A DNA stretch of 64,000 bases from Mesostigma viride (GCA_009746045.1 RPFO01000412.1:284992-348991); one strand, 5' to 3'. Shown: positions 50,801 through 62,954, numbered from the stretch's first letter. Notes: generated by a model not told the origin, from the sequence alone. Numbers and translations: made by a program.

Positions 50801-53800
50801 TCGGTGTTGACAGGCGGGGGGTTTGGCCTCAGCAGGCGCTGCCGGAGAGGAAGAAAACGCTGGAGGAGATGAGGATGAGGGAGACGCTGAGGGAGAAGTG
50901 GCTGTGCAGGTACGTTCATCCGCCGCGAGTTCGTGTGATTTTTTTCGTGCTGAGGGGTATCTCCGCAGAGAGACGATGGTGCAACAATCGAACTGAGGTC
51001 AAGTCCCTTCTTGTTCGTTTTTTTTTTCATGCAGGCGGGGGCTGTCGCTGGGGGTACTGCGGGGGGGAAGGCGGCGAAGCCCCATTGACAGTATGAAAGG
51101 GAAAAGCTGGATTCCCGCAAGAAGGTTGCGAAGGATCATATTATTGCTGTTGGCCTGATCATGCTTAAGTCTCCGCCCGATGGCGTCGATTCGGAGGGAC
51201 CTGCGGGGTCCGAGTTTCGCAAGTACCTGACACGACTTGAGGCGGAAGTCGATGCCGATTTCGATACGGAGGTGTTGGGTGCGCTACCTTTAAGAGTGAA
51301 TTGGCATATGAATTCGCAAATCTGGTGAAGTCGAAAGCCACCAAGAATTTCAAGTGGCAGCCTAAGGAGTACTCAGAGGCAAAGGTTGACAAGATCGAGA
51401 AATTCATGAAGGCTGATTTTCGTCGTCGGGCCGCTGAGGGAAAAAGGGCGCTGAATGCGGTGGCAAAGGCCAACAGTAAGAAGAACGCGGAGGCGAAGGC
51501 GGCGGAGAAGGAGGCGAAGAAGGCGGAGAAGGAGAAGGCTAAGGAGGCCAAGAAGCAGCAGAAAACTGGACAGGTACGATTGTTGTGAAAATTTAGACCT
51601 CTCGCTGCGGGTAGACGCTGACTGGCTGCGGGACTTGGTGTTTAGTGTCAGTAAGGTATTATTCCAACAGAACTTTGTTCGTCCCTGAACAGGATGTCGT
51701 GGTCGGCCTAAAGATTACTGACTTGAGCAAATCCTGCGGTCCTTTTCGATTTTTTACTTCAGGATGACGGGGGGGACGAAGACGCCACGGTGGAGAAGAA
51801 GTTACCTGGTCATGACGCCGTGTTCGCGCTGGTGAAGGATATGCTCAAGTACTGCTCGAGTAGGCGGATGGCGGACGTCGATGACCTGCCAAACTGGCCC
51901 GAGTTCTCCCCCTTTCTTGAGCTGCTCCGGTCACTCAACAAGCTTTTTAAGGAGGGGGTGCTCACGAGCAGTGGGAACCCGGACACCGACCCTATCATTG
52001 AAAGCTGGAAGCCTTCGAAAAAGGTCGACTCGAACAAGGAGGTCAGGGACCAGAACATCCGGAAGGCCAATACTCTCAGGGAAACGCGTTGGATTCGGCC
52101 GGCCGATTTTAAGCAGACCGGATGTTTCAGTATGCGGATCCAGACGGTCAACGCGCTTATTTTGCCAGAGGCTTTGAGGCAGCGGCGTTTAAACCTTGAA
52201 ACCATTAAGGAGAACGGCCGCATTCTCCTCAATGCGCGGGACAACGCCTTGCACTTCAAGGTTGTTGTCCCGGTCTGGCAGTTCCCTTTCCAGGCGCTTG
52301 CCGAATCTCAACCTGACCTGTTCGACAAGCAAATCTTGTGCATGCCGGATTTCGTCAAGTGGCTGAAGCATCACCACGGCGCCAAGATTGACGCGGAGGA
52401 TGTGGGGTCCAGGTACTTCCGGCCCCTTTCGGATACTGAAGTCGACGTGTGGCTTAACACGGAGTCCACCACCTCTTTCCTCGCGAGAGGACTTGAGTGG
52501 CGTACCTACGCCAGGGTGGACGAGGTGGAAGCAGTTTTGCCTCAGGAGATCGAGGGCAGTCGGCAAGTTTTCAACCTGCTGTGCAATACTGCGATGAAGT
52601 CCTACGATCCGAAATTTTTTGAGGAACGGGTACCGGTACCGTATCTGGTTCTCCGGTACGCGGTGGTGGATGGGAACCACTACTTTAAGGGGTTAAAGTC
52701 GTTTCTCAGGGGGCCGGATGGCGGGTGGGGAGAGGTTCGGGCAATGATGTGCGAGGGTGGGGCGGAGTCCAATTTCGCAAATACTCCTAAGGAGGCGGAG
52801 CACGCATTCCAGGACCTGTTGCGGAAATTCCGTGGTGGTTACATGGGTACGAACGTCATTCTTCTCAAGGGTGGCGACCTGCTCCCGTCGTGGAGTGAGC
52901 TGCGAAATCTACCTAAGGCAAAAGAAGATGTAAGCTATCTATTTTGGCAGGGTCTAGCTGCGGGTAGACCCTCGGAATTTTCGTGGTTGTTTTTTGTGTG
53001 CGCTTCAAGTTTTTTGCGAGGGTCTCGCTGCAGCTAGACCCTCTCCTTTTTTTTGTTGGAATTTTCGTTGCGTATTGTCGGCCGTTTCTTTTTCGAATTT
53101 TGTTAGGGTCTATCCGCAGCTATACCCCTCGCCTTTTATGACTGAGTTTTGTCGTTGCTCGCTCGATGTTAATTGATGTCGCAGGCGGTGCTGACCGGCA
53201 AGCTGGAGAAGCTGTTCGACATCGCCAAGGGGGCGAATTCGGAGGACTTAGCCGTGGCGGATCGTACGCTGGGCCAGGCGTTGCTTGACGTGTGGAACTA
53301 CAACAAGCTATATCTACACGGCAAAGTCACGCGTGGGAAGGGCCACTATATTGCGGATGGCCACTATACCAATCTGCTCACGTACATCCTCCCGGCTATG
53401 CGGCAAGCGGGGGGAGGGAAGGGAATGTGGAGCCGGCAGCGGTGGATGTACACGAGGAGGAAGCAGAAGGAAAGAAAAAGCCGGCCCACAGCATTGCTTC
53501 AGTGCATTCCGCTTACAGTCGCACGCTGGCCAACACGTTTCTCCGTCTGACACAGGAGCAGACTGATGATCCTGCCTCAACGAAACCCGCGCCTGAGGAG
53601 GTGATGATGCAAAGGTGCAAATTCGCGAATGCAGAGGGGGAGAAGAAAGGCCAGAAGGTCTCTTGGACCGCTTTCAGGAACTTGGCCAGCCTTCCTATGA
53701 TGGACGCCGTGATCGATTGCATCATGAGCTGCCAGGTTGGACCGGAAAAGCTCACCAAGTTGGTGGAGTTCGCCAAGGATGTGCTGGAGTGCCTGCGGCT

Positions 53801-56800
53801 GACCATTTGCGCCAGATTCAAGGAGGATGAGACGCTGGAAGCGCAATGCAAGGACGCAAAGGGCAAGGAGTTTGTGGCGTCTCATATTTTCGAACTCGTC
53901 TTCAATCTCCATCCTCTCGCTCGGCCGGTCGGCAGGAAGGAGATTGTGGCCAGATACCGGGAATTTTGGGATGTGGCCGTCATCATAACGAGGAACATCG
54001 CCTACCTTCTTAACCCCTAAATGGTCTTGCTGCCGATTTTCCGCCAAAAAGTGACTTACAGCCGATTTGTCGGCACCTACTCGGGGGACCAGTTTGCGAG
54101 AATACTATTGGGAATTAGGAAACGTTTAGCTGAGAAGAATGAAAGTTTATAAGTTTCTCCAGAACATGATACTAGGGTTTGCTATATTTTGACCAAGTTT
54201 AACAGGTGTTCCAGACCGTCAAAGTACAAGGGGTCAGGGTACTTTTTCACGTACAACGTGCATTCCGGAAAACGACGACCTGGCCATGGCGGCTTGCGCC
54301 CACGCATGGCATTTACGTTTGCGTTCGAATTTTCTGGCCAAACTTAGGATATTGATTTTATACGTCCTAAAGATCATACAGGCCAATTTTTGGTTCGCGG
54401 GAATGCCATTTGATAGGTGTCGGCAGCGTTCTTGCTGGAAAAAACTGCGATCAGGCCGGACGATAGAAACGTTGACAGCAATACCTTTCCGGCGTATTTT
54501 AAAGGATATATCGGTTTCTTTGTACTTTTTATGATACATATTAGTCGTAAACGTGCAAGGGTGGCCAGAAATCGCCGAATCCAACGACCATGCTGCACAA
54601 CTTTGGTGTGCCGAAATGCGCCATTTTGCTGCCACCGCCTGGGCCAAGGTAACGCCATCCATGCCTGGTAAAGCTTAAGCATCGTTTTCCTATCGATGTT
54701 TGACGTTTATATATACGTTCTAGCTTGTGTAGCACATTCTTTTTGCATTATTCATGCTCTTTCTTGACCCTGGCCTGGCCCCTTTCTAAAACACCCTTCT
54801 TAGATGCTTCCCTCAGTCAGTTGACCTGCCACAGGGTGATGGTGATAAGTTTTAGAGGCTGTATGGGTTTGAATACCTCCATATATGTTTGTTATACAAT
54901 TCCCACACACATATTGCATGAGTGTGAGGCAGTTGGCTGGTCTCTGTGGCATCATCAAGCATGTAACCGGTGAGTAGAAGCTTCCCATTGTCAGCATGTG
55001 CCACCAGGTGTGCTGGCCATCACCTGGAAAGCTATAGCAGCTTAGGCCTAGTTTATCCTTGCTAGGGCAGGCTGAAATAGGCTTAAAATCACTAGTTTGT
55101 TGGTGGCTGCCTCCTAGAATGCATGCCTTGCGTAGGGTATCCGTACCACGTTACCTACGTGCATGGACAAGGTGGCACCTGCACATAGGTGCCATGTAAG
55201 GGCAGTGTGATGATGCAGTTATGTTTCCCCATCATTGTGGAAGGGAAATGTATTGTTTGGCATGGTTGGGGGCCATATTAGTAGGTATTAGTAGGTAGTA
55301 TGCCCACTCCTACCCCCTTGGTTGCTTTTTACCAACGGTATCCCTATGGGCTGTACTGGGTGTAACTGCTGGTATACCCACCCAAATGATGACCCCAATG
55401 GCTCAAACTGTTCAGCAACTAATTGTTTATCATCCCTGAAGTGGTAGGTGCCTAGCTCTTACAACATAATTCAAAATGCACATTCTACCAAAAATGAAAA
55501 CGCTCGTCTTGACCCCCCTGACTTTGACGGCAGTTATACATGGCCTACGATGAATATATGTGAGGTTGTGATATATCATGGCTTAGGGCAACTCATGGAC
55601 ATGCTTGCCCCCCAAGGACAGCCAATCGATATTGCTAGGTTGTACAGGGGCTGGTTTACAAAATAGGTGAGTTACTGCCGATTTATCGGCAGCATTTCCG
55701 CCCATTTAGGGGTTAAAGCCAAAAAACACGCCGCACATCTGAGGATTCCGAGAAAGGATCTCAGTAGTGGCAAGATCGACTTTCAGGAGATTCTGCTAAA
55801 AGAGAGCGAGGACAAGACGGTGGGTTTGGCACTTTTGGCTCCGGAAGCGTTCAGGAAGTACGCTCCAAAAGTTGGATTACTCGAAGGGGGGGTGAAGGAG
55901 GCGGCGATGAAGGGGCCGGTGAAGGGGCTGGAGAAGGGGAAGGGGAAGGGGAAGGGGAAGGAGACGGAGGCGAAGAAGGAGGAGGAGGCGAAGGAGGAGG
56001 AGGAGTGGGACGTGAAGTATATGAGTGGCAGAGTGTGGACTGGGGCCGTCGCCGGGTCTGGTTTTGCTGTCAGGCCCTAGACGGTGATGATGATGACAAG
56101 TCGCTCGTCAAGCAGGTGGCAGGCGAGGTTGCCTCAGCTTCAGCCCGCCCCTTTCCCTTGGGCAGGTCCCTTCCGTGCCTGAGCCTGCTGAACTTGGCGA
56201 ACATTTGGGGTGATAAGTGGAGTAACTTTCAGAGAGGGTGGTGGGCGTTCGGTCCTTGCCCGACAGCTTCGGACATTCCCCAACCGGGCGGGATGTACGA
56301 TCATGTGCTGAAGGCTAATTGCGCCCACGACTTTTTCTCCAGGTTCGAACCGATGGTGATCGTGTTTGGTACCAAGACGGAGATTAAGGGGTTTCAAGAG
56401 ATAGTGGAAAGGATCGGGAAAGGGAGTGAATTGTGGGAGCGGCTTGAACGGGGGGAAGGTGATGAGGGGCCTAGGCTCGGAAGGGCGAAGAAGCGAAAAG
56501 CTTCCCACGAAGCTGGGGGATTGTCCGCCATGGTGGAGAGGGATGACCAACAGTTGTTGGAGGGAGGGGATGGAGGGGATGGAGGTCCGGCAGGAGGGTC
56601 TAACCGCGGAGAGACCCCCGTCGAGGTCAGAACGCAGCAGGCCGAACAGATGACGGGGCCTGAAGGTGATTCGGATCCGCCTGCGGCGAAGAAGCCCGCT
56701 TCTCAAGTGACTCGACGGGCAGTCGTGTCACTTGTTGAGGATGATGGAGGTGGGCCTTCCAAGCCTGCCGCGTCGCAGCCCGTTTTTCAGGTTCCGAAGA

Positions 56801-58089
56801 AGCAGCTTCGGGTTCCCCCGCCGACTCTGCCCACCCCGGCGCCTCTGCCCATTTCTCAGGTACCGAAGAGTACGCTTCGGGTTCCCCCGCGGACTCAGCC
56901 CATTTCTCAGGTACCGAAGAAGCAGCTTCGTAAGCAACTTGTGGCAGTGGCTGATTCGGACGACGATGCTGAGGAGGAGGAGGAGGAGGAGGAGGAGGAC
57001 GACGATGCTGAGGAGGAGGAGGGGGAGGAGGAGGAGGAGGAGGAGGAGGAGGAGGAGCAGCACGTTGCTACCAAGAAATCCGCCCTGGGTGGGAAGGCTG
57101 CGGAGCACGTTGCTTCCAAGAAATCGGCCAAGGTGGGGAAGGCTGCCAAGCCTGCCCTGCCTCAGAAACGGCGTCGAAAAGCAGTTGTGCTTTCAGATTC
57201 GGACGATGAGGAGGAGAAGGAGGAGGAGGATGGCGGCGGAGAGGAGGAGGACGGGGGAAAGGAGCGCGTTGCTTCCAAGAAGTTACCCAAGACCGCGAAG
57301 ACTGCCAAGGTTGCCGAGCCCGCCAAACCCGCCCCGGCGCCTGCCCCCCACCCCCAGACGGGGTCTACCTGCGAGCAGAGGTCGAAGGAAAAGGCCAAAA
57401 AGGGTAAGAAAAAATCTGCGAGTGAATTCTGGTATGTAGAGTGTTTTGATTTTTTACGGTTGGCAGTCCGATTTCTACTAACTCGATTTTAGTCATGCGT
57501 TGATGGCATGATCGGTTTGCTCGCAGGTAAGGAGGATGTGGAGCAGTTACTTCGCTTGGCTAATGTGGCGGTGGGCTTCGGACCAGCGGCTGTACATGCT
57601 GACACTTCCGGACGGGAGGAGCCTAAGGGGGCGGAAGACAGTTAGGCGGGCGATGAGGATGATGAGAAGCCCACGCTGGAAATGAGACTTATGGACGGGG
57701 AAATGGGGTTCGGAGCACCAGAGGCCTTTTGGTGTGATGGGTGGACTTCAGCCATTATGCAAGCAGGGAACAAGGATACGGCTACGCCAATGTATGCCAA
57801 GCTAGAAGACGTCATGCTTTATGGGCAGGTGTCTGGATACGACACCAAGTGGAGGGACGTCGCATTTAAGTTTTTCGCTGAGGGGGAGAAGGGAGGGAAG
57901 TTGAAGAACAAGTTGTGGTGGATGCCGCTGGACTACGCGATGAAGGTGGTAAAGCTGACGGATGGCAAGAGCTGGAAGGATGTGGAAGTCTGGGCGCCTG
58001 CAAAGGAGATCGATAGCAAGAGGAGGAAGTCGAAAACGGAACAGCAGATCGCGGAAGCGAAATTACGGAAGAGGCCCTCGAAAGCTTGA
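47894..58089 (+). pseudogene. Very large spliced gene of unknown function (element cargo)
   Basis: About ten exons with GT-AG introns (for example 49082-49271, 50320-50426, 50490-50626, 50690-50813, 50910-51034, 51574-51762, 52931-53184, 57432-57526). The product would exceed 2000 residues. N-terminus: repeated SRSP(S/P)RKSPSP, then a Glu/Lys/Arg coiled coil (48640-49060). Middle: alpha-helical, unrecognised (PGHDAVFALVKDMLKYCSSR; FRPLSDTEVDVWLNTESTTS). Late part: three repeats of (S/F)QVPK..LRVPP, long Asp/Glu runs and Lys-rich blocks (56930-57420), suggesting a nuclear, possibly chromatin-binding protein. C-terminus: FWCDGWTSAIMQAGNKDTAT. Disruptions: frame changes near 48030, 48900, 49535, 49838, 51280 and 53410, stops at about 51087 and 57642, and the TTAA element. 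Many could be sequence errors, since the protein sense persists through all exons. Confidence 0.6.
54014..55712. mobile_element. piggyBac-type non-autonomous element, family 1 (1699 bp)
   Basis: TTAA at 54010-54013 and 55713-55716 flanks CCCCTAAATGG and CCATTTAGGGG. Subterminal GCTGCCGAT blocks occur on both sides. Excising it joins ...RNIAYLL to KAKKHAAHLRIP in frame in the host gene, so it landed in a coding exon. No transposase frame. It is inverted relative to its sister at 60787-62954, and supplies the empty TA site (54225-54226) for the MITE there. Confidence 0.9.
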
Positions 58090-58383
58090 GGGAAAGTTAG
58101 CACTTGGACATGCGCTGGCAATGCTCGTCCTATGGTTAATACAAAGGTTAGGATGATGTCGAGTCTCTCCACGTAAAATTTACATGAATTACTAACTTTC
58201 AAGCCTCTCGATGTGGAATGTACGCTCAAATTGACATGAATTAAGCATTATGACACCAAATTAGCTCGAAAATACGCGATCGGACGCCAAATTCGCGCGA
58301 AAAAAAGATATCGGACGATTGAAACTAGCGTTTTTTTCTTGCAAAATGCGCCAAAAATGACCCCATTCCGCGTGGGACCACCC
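58090..58383. repeat. Right subterminal region and TIR of the giant element
   Basis: The TIR runs from about 58305 to 58383. Before it lies AT-rich DNA with partial repeats (AATTTACATGAATTA and AAATTGACATGAATTA; CCTCTCGATGTGGAATGTACG and GTCTCTCCACGT). The gene ends at 58089, so the right end is only about 290 bp beyond the coding sequence. Confidence 0.8.
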
Positions 58384-60786
58384 ATACATCCACTTCACCT
58401 TATACTGGCGCTGGGTACCGCGGCCCTTTCTGATATCTCTATGGGCCACGATACCCTCTACCTCATCCTCTACCTCACCAGTATCCGGATTATGCTCTAA
58501 AGGGGCAGGGGCTAATTCTCTACCAGCGAACGTGCTCTGATGATAGAGCTTCAGCTGGCTTCTATGAAAGGTGCGCGAGTGGGTCTGCCAAGAGGTAGGA
58601 ATATCTATCTCATACAAGAAATTACCTACTCTAGACAACACACGGAAGGGTCCTAAGAAGGCGGGCCTAAGTTTCACTTTCAGTTCAGCTTCGAACTTGT
58701 GAGCGAATCGGCCAACACGGGGGCCTTCTACTAGGACTAAATCTCCTATTTCTATCTCAGGTGCTCTTCTATCTAATGAGGCACGCAACCTAGCAAGGTA
58801 CTTGGCCTGCGCCCTATGGTACCCTGCAATAGCGTTGTCGTGTGCATTCTTCATCTTATCTAATAACGCCTGCACACCTTCTACAGTATCCCGGGACACA
58901 TCATCCTTGTCCCTTAAAGGACTAGCTAAGAGAGAGGTAGGGGTAAGAGGTTGTCTACCAGTATCTAGGAAGAAGGGCGTATAACCATGCGCAGCCTGAG
59001 GGCAGTTGTTAAGGGAAAACTCTACCAGACATAGATAATCCTCCCAATCACTCCCAGAGCCATTCACATAGTGCCGCAGAGCTTCTTCCACTACCCTATT
59101 CAAACGTTCTACTAAATGAGATGAGGAGGAGTGGTAGGCAGTACCGAATGTGACCTTGGTACCGATAGCAGCGAAGAACTGCTGCCAAAAATCAGAAGTA
59201 AATAACTTATCTTTATCACTAATAAACTGCCTACTCAAACCATGATATCTATATACGTTATTAAGGTATAGGCGTGCGCAATCGCGTGCGGTGAGTTCTA
59301 AGGGACACGGCACGAGATGACACATACGAGTAAAACGATCTACAAAAACAAGGATCTGGGCGTTACCTCTATCATTCTTCCTAAAAGGTCCTACAAAATC
59401 CATCATAATAGAATCCCAAGGCATGATGGGATCAGGTAAGGTCCTAGGCTCTGCTATCTGTCCTACATTGTTGGGTTTCATTTCCTGACAAGATTGACAG
59501 GTTCTAACGTACTCATCTACATCCTTTAAAAGGGAAGGCCAGTAGTAAGAGCGGGCTACTAGGTCCCGTACCCGTTTACCACCCTGATGAGCAGCTAAGT
59601 CATGCAACTCAAAGAGCAAGGAGGAGCGACAGATAGGAGGGACATACAGGCGCCATTGAGGGGGAGATTCTGCTATCTGCACATATAAAAATCCACCTAC
59701 AAATTTACAAGGGTGTTTGCCTAATTGTTGGGGATGGGCAGCAATGGCAGCTAATGCTTCCGGCTCAGTGGCCGTAAATCTACTAATAAGGCGTTCAAGA
59801 TCAGAGGTAGGCATCGCTACAGAGGTATCCATAACAGGTTTAAAGAGATCTCCTACCGCCTTGCCAAAGAGAAGGGGAGGTCCTAGAGGGACTATGTTTT
59901 CATAAGACTTTCCTGACCTAGTCGCTATATGGCTAAGCGGTATAGAAATTTTATTTTTCCCCTCCCCCCCCACCGAGACCACAGGAAGGGCCTCACACGG
60001 GAGAGAGAGTCCTACGTGAGAAAGGAGATCAGGCATGCGAACAGCTGTATGAAAGAGGTAGGCATAGGATTCATCATCAGGTAGTTCACCATACGGGGTT
60101 ACACCCATAGTAGTAGGAACTAGAGTAGTATTGAGAACATCAAGGTCCTCGAAAAAGGAGTAATCTGCACGACGGGAGAGTGCATCTGGTACTATGTTAT
60201 CTACACCCTTAACATACTGAAGTTTAAAAGGGGAAAACTGTGCTAAAAACTCCATCCAGCGCGCTTGACGAGGGGTGAGGTTGGGTTGTGAGAGAAGATG
60301 GGTAAGGGGACGGTGATCCGTCTGGATAACTAATCTATAAGGATCAATCTCACAGGGTTCATTCAGACAAACATCAAATTGAGCACCTTTAAGAAAGTGC
60401 TGCCACGCGTGGCAACAATACACCACAGCTAATAGTTCTTGCTGGTGTACGGGATAGTTACGCTCCGCAGGAAGCATTGTCCTAGAGATATACTCGATTG
60501 GCTGTAAGCCCTGACCCTGATCCTGGAGAAGGACGCCCCCTATAGCTACCTTGCTAGCATCTGTAGCTACAACAAAGGGTTTAGTAGTATCCGGCAGGAT
60601 GAGTACGGGAGGGGAGAGGAGTACATAGGGATTTTAGACACTAAAAAGCCGACTGACATTCACTACTCCAAACAAAGGGGATATCCTTCTTTAATAGATG
60701 ATTAATAGGAGCTGCTATAGTTGCGAAACGCGGGATAAAACGCCTATAGTAAGAAGCAATTCCTAGAAAACTACGTACACCTTTAA

Positions 60787-62954
60787 CCCCTAAATGGGCA
60801 GAAATACTGCCGATGCATCGGCTGTAACTTCACAATTTTGCAAACCAGATGCCATCCAACCCACCCATATCCAATGGCTGTCCTTGGGGGCCAAGCATGT
60901 CCATGAGTTGCCCTTCGGGTTGGTATATCACAACCTTACATATGTGCAGGGTAGGCCATGTATAACTGCCGTCAAAGTCAGGGGGGTCAAGACGAGCGTT
61001 TTCATTTTTGGTAGAATGTGCATTTTGAATTATGTTGTAAGAGCTAGGCACCTACCACTTCAGGGATGATAAACAATTAGTTGCTGAACAGTTTGAGCCA
61101 TTGGGGTCATCATTTGGGTGGGTATACCAGCAGTTACACCCAGTACAGCCCATAGGGGTACCGTTGGTAAAAAGCAACCAAGGGGGTAGGGGTGGGCATA
61201 CTACCTACTAATACCTACTAAAAATGTCCCCCAACCATGCCACACACTACATTTCCCTTCCACAATGATGGGGAAACATAACTGCATCATCACACTGCCC
61301 TTACATGGCACCTATGTGCAGGTGCCACCTTGTCCATGCACGTAGGTAACGTGGTACGGATACCCTACGCAAGGCATGCATTCTAGGAGGCAGCCACCAA
61401 CAAACTAGTGATTTTAAGCCTATTTCAGCTTGCCCTAGCAAGGATAAACTAGGCCTAAGCTGCTATAGCTTGCCAGGTGATGGCCAGCACACCTGGTGGC
61501 ACATGCTGACAATGGGAAGCTTGTACTCACCGGGTACATGCTTGATGATGCCACAGAGACCAGCCAACTGCCTCACACTCATGCAATATGTGTGTGGGAA
61601 ATGTATAACAAACATATATGGATGTATTCAAACCCATACAGCCTCTAAAACTTATCACCATCACACTATGGCAGGTCAACTGACTGAGGGAAGCATCTAA
61701 GAATGGTGTTTTAGGAAGGGGCCAGGCCATGGTCAAGAAAGAGCATGAATAATGCAAAAAGAATGTGCTACACAAGCTATAACGTATATATAAACGTCAA
61801 ACATCGACAAGAAAACGATAACTCAGCTTTACCTGGCATGGCTGGCATTACCTTGGCCCAGGCGGTGGCCGCAAAATGGCGCATTTCGGCACACCAAAGT
61901 TGTGCAGCATGGTCGCTAGATTCGACGATTTCTGGCCACCCTTGCACGTTTACGACTAAAAATCATCATAAAAATTAAAAAGAAACCGATATATCCTTTA
62001 AAATACGCCGGAAAGGTATTGCTGTCACCGTTTCTATCGTCCGGCCTGATCGCAGTTTTTTCCAGCAAGAACGCTGCCGACACCTATCAAATGGCATTCC
62101 CGCGAACCAAAAATTGGCCTGTATCATCTTTAGGACGTATAAAATCAATTCCCTGAGTTTGGTCAGAAAATTCGAACGAAAACGTAAATGCCATGCGTGG
62201 GCGCAAGCCGCCATGGCCAGGTCGTCGTTTTCCGGAATGCACGTTGTACGTGAAAAAGTACCCTGACCCCTTGTACACCCTCCGCATTGGTAGTTTTAAT
62301 TCGGTTCAGCCGAAAGGCCCTTCGGAATTAGACAATAGCGTTTTATTGGTTGAAAGTGCTACTGTGCCCGCCCAATTAATTAATTATTAGTTTGTTTGTT
62401 TGGTTACCGAACAACCGTTGCACTGGCTGCGAAATTTAATAATTCTTTGTTTGTTGACTTTGTTCTGTATAACCCAGCCGGATGCACTGCTCTTACGGCT
62501 AGGAAAAGCACATTTTTCAGCCAGAGATTTAATATTTCTTTGTTTGTTAGCGAGAAAGCTGCACACGTGACAGGAAAATAATATTTATTTACACTTTCTT
62601 TGTTTGTTTGGTAGCTTCAAAAACTACAGTTCACTACACTCGGGAATTAGTTAATTAAAATTCTTTTGTTTTATTTATCGTTTGCAGCTGGTCGGCGCCG
62701 AGCCTCATAATTATTTAGTAAAACTACCAATGCGGAGGGTGTACTTTGACCGGCCAGAACACCTCTATAACTTTGTCAGAAGTATGCAAACCCTAGTACC
62801 ATGCTGTGAGGAAAATTATAAACTTTCGATCTTCTCAGCTAAACGTTTCCTAATTCTCAACAGTTTTCGCGGCATTTGGTCCCCCGAGAAGGGGCCGACG
62901 TGTCGGCTGTAACTCAGTTTTAGGCGGAAAATCGGCAGCCAGACCATTTAGGGG
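60787..62954. mobile_element. piggyBac-type element, family 1, second copy (2168 bp)
   Basis: TTAA (60783-60786 and 62955-62958) with CCCCTAAATGG and CCATTTAGGGG ends. It sits in gypsy copy 2 pol between PTPTDV and KGVRSF. Copy 1 at about 7493-7496 has the single TTAA (GACGTTAAAGG), an exact empty site. Apart from the nested MITE it is 1700 bp, the length of the copy at 54014, and lies in the opposite orientation. Confidence 0.93.
62276..62741. mobile_element. TA-target MITE nested in the piggyBac-type element (466 bp)
   Basis: The ends CACCCTCCGCATTGGTAGTT and its exact inverse form 23-bp TIRs. TA is duplicated at 62274-62275 and 62742-62743. The sister element shows the uninterrupted site CAAAGTACAAGG (TA at 54225-54226). 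TA duplication suggests Tc1/mariner type. The interior is AT-rich with repeated TTTGTTTGTT and no coding frame. Confidence 0.9.

Larger units (their letters stand above)
25167..58383. mobile_element. Giant DNA transposon with TIRs and cargo, 33,217 bp
   Basis: The left end starts GGGTGGTCCCACGCGGAATG, and the right end read inward is the same, with 24 bases identical. After a spacer of differing length a second block (TGCAAGAAAAAAACGCTA and TTTCAATCGTCCGA) also matches. ATAC flanks both ends (25163-25166 and 58384-58387) and occurs once in the empty site in gypsy copy 1 (GTAT, 9889-9892). Inside are a candidate transposase gene on the minus strand, a small ORF near the left end, a very large gene on the plus strand, and a palindrome family found only here. 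Later insertions (two LINEs, a minisatellite, a TTAA element) make up more than a third of its length. I cannot assign a superfamily from the TIR or the 4-bp duplication. Confidence 0.85.

Noticed and set aside
25167-58383. Integrated virus (Maverick, polinton-like virus or giant virus fragment)
   Set aside because: I recognise no capsid protein, packaging ATPase, family B polymerase or retroviral-type integrase belonging to the element. The RT genes inside belong to nested LINEs. TIRs, a short duplication and a DDE-like gene fit a DNA transposon better.
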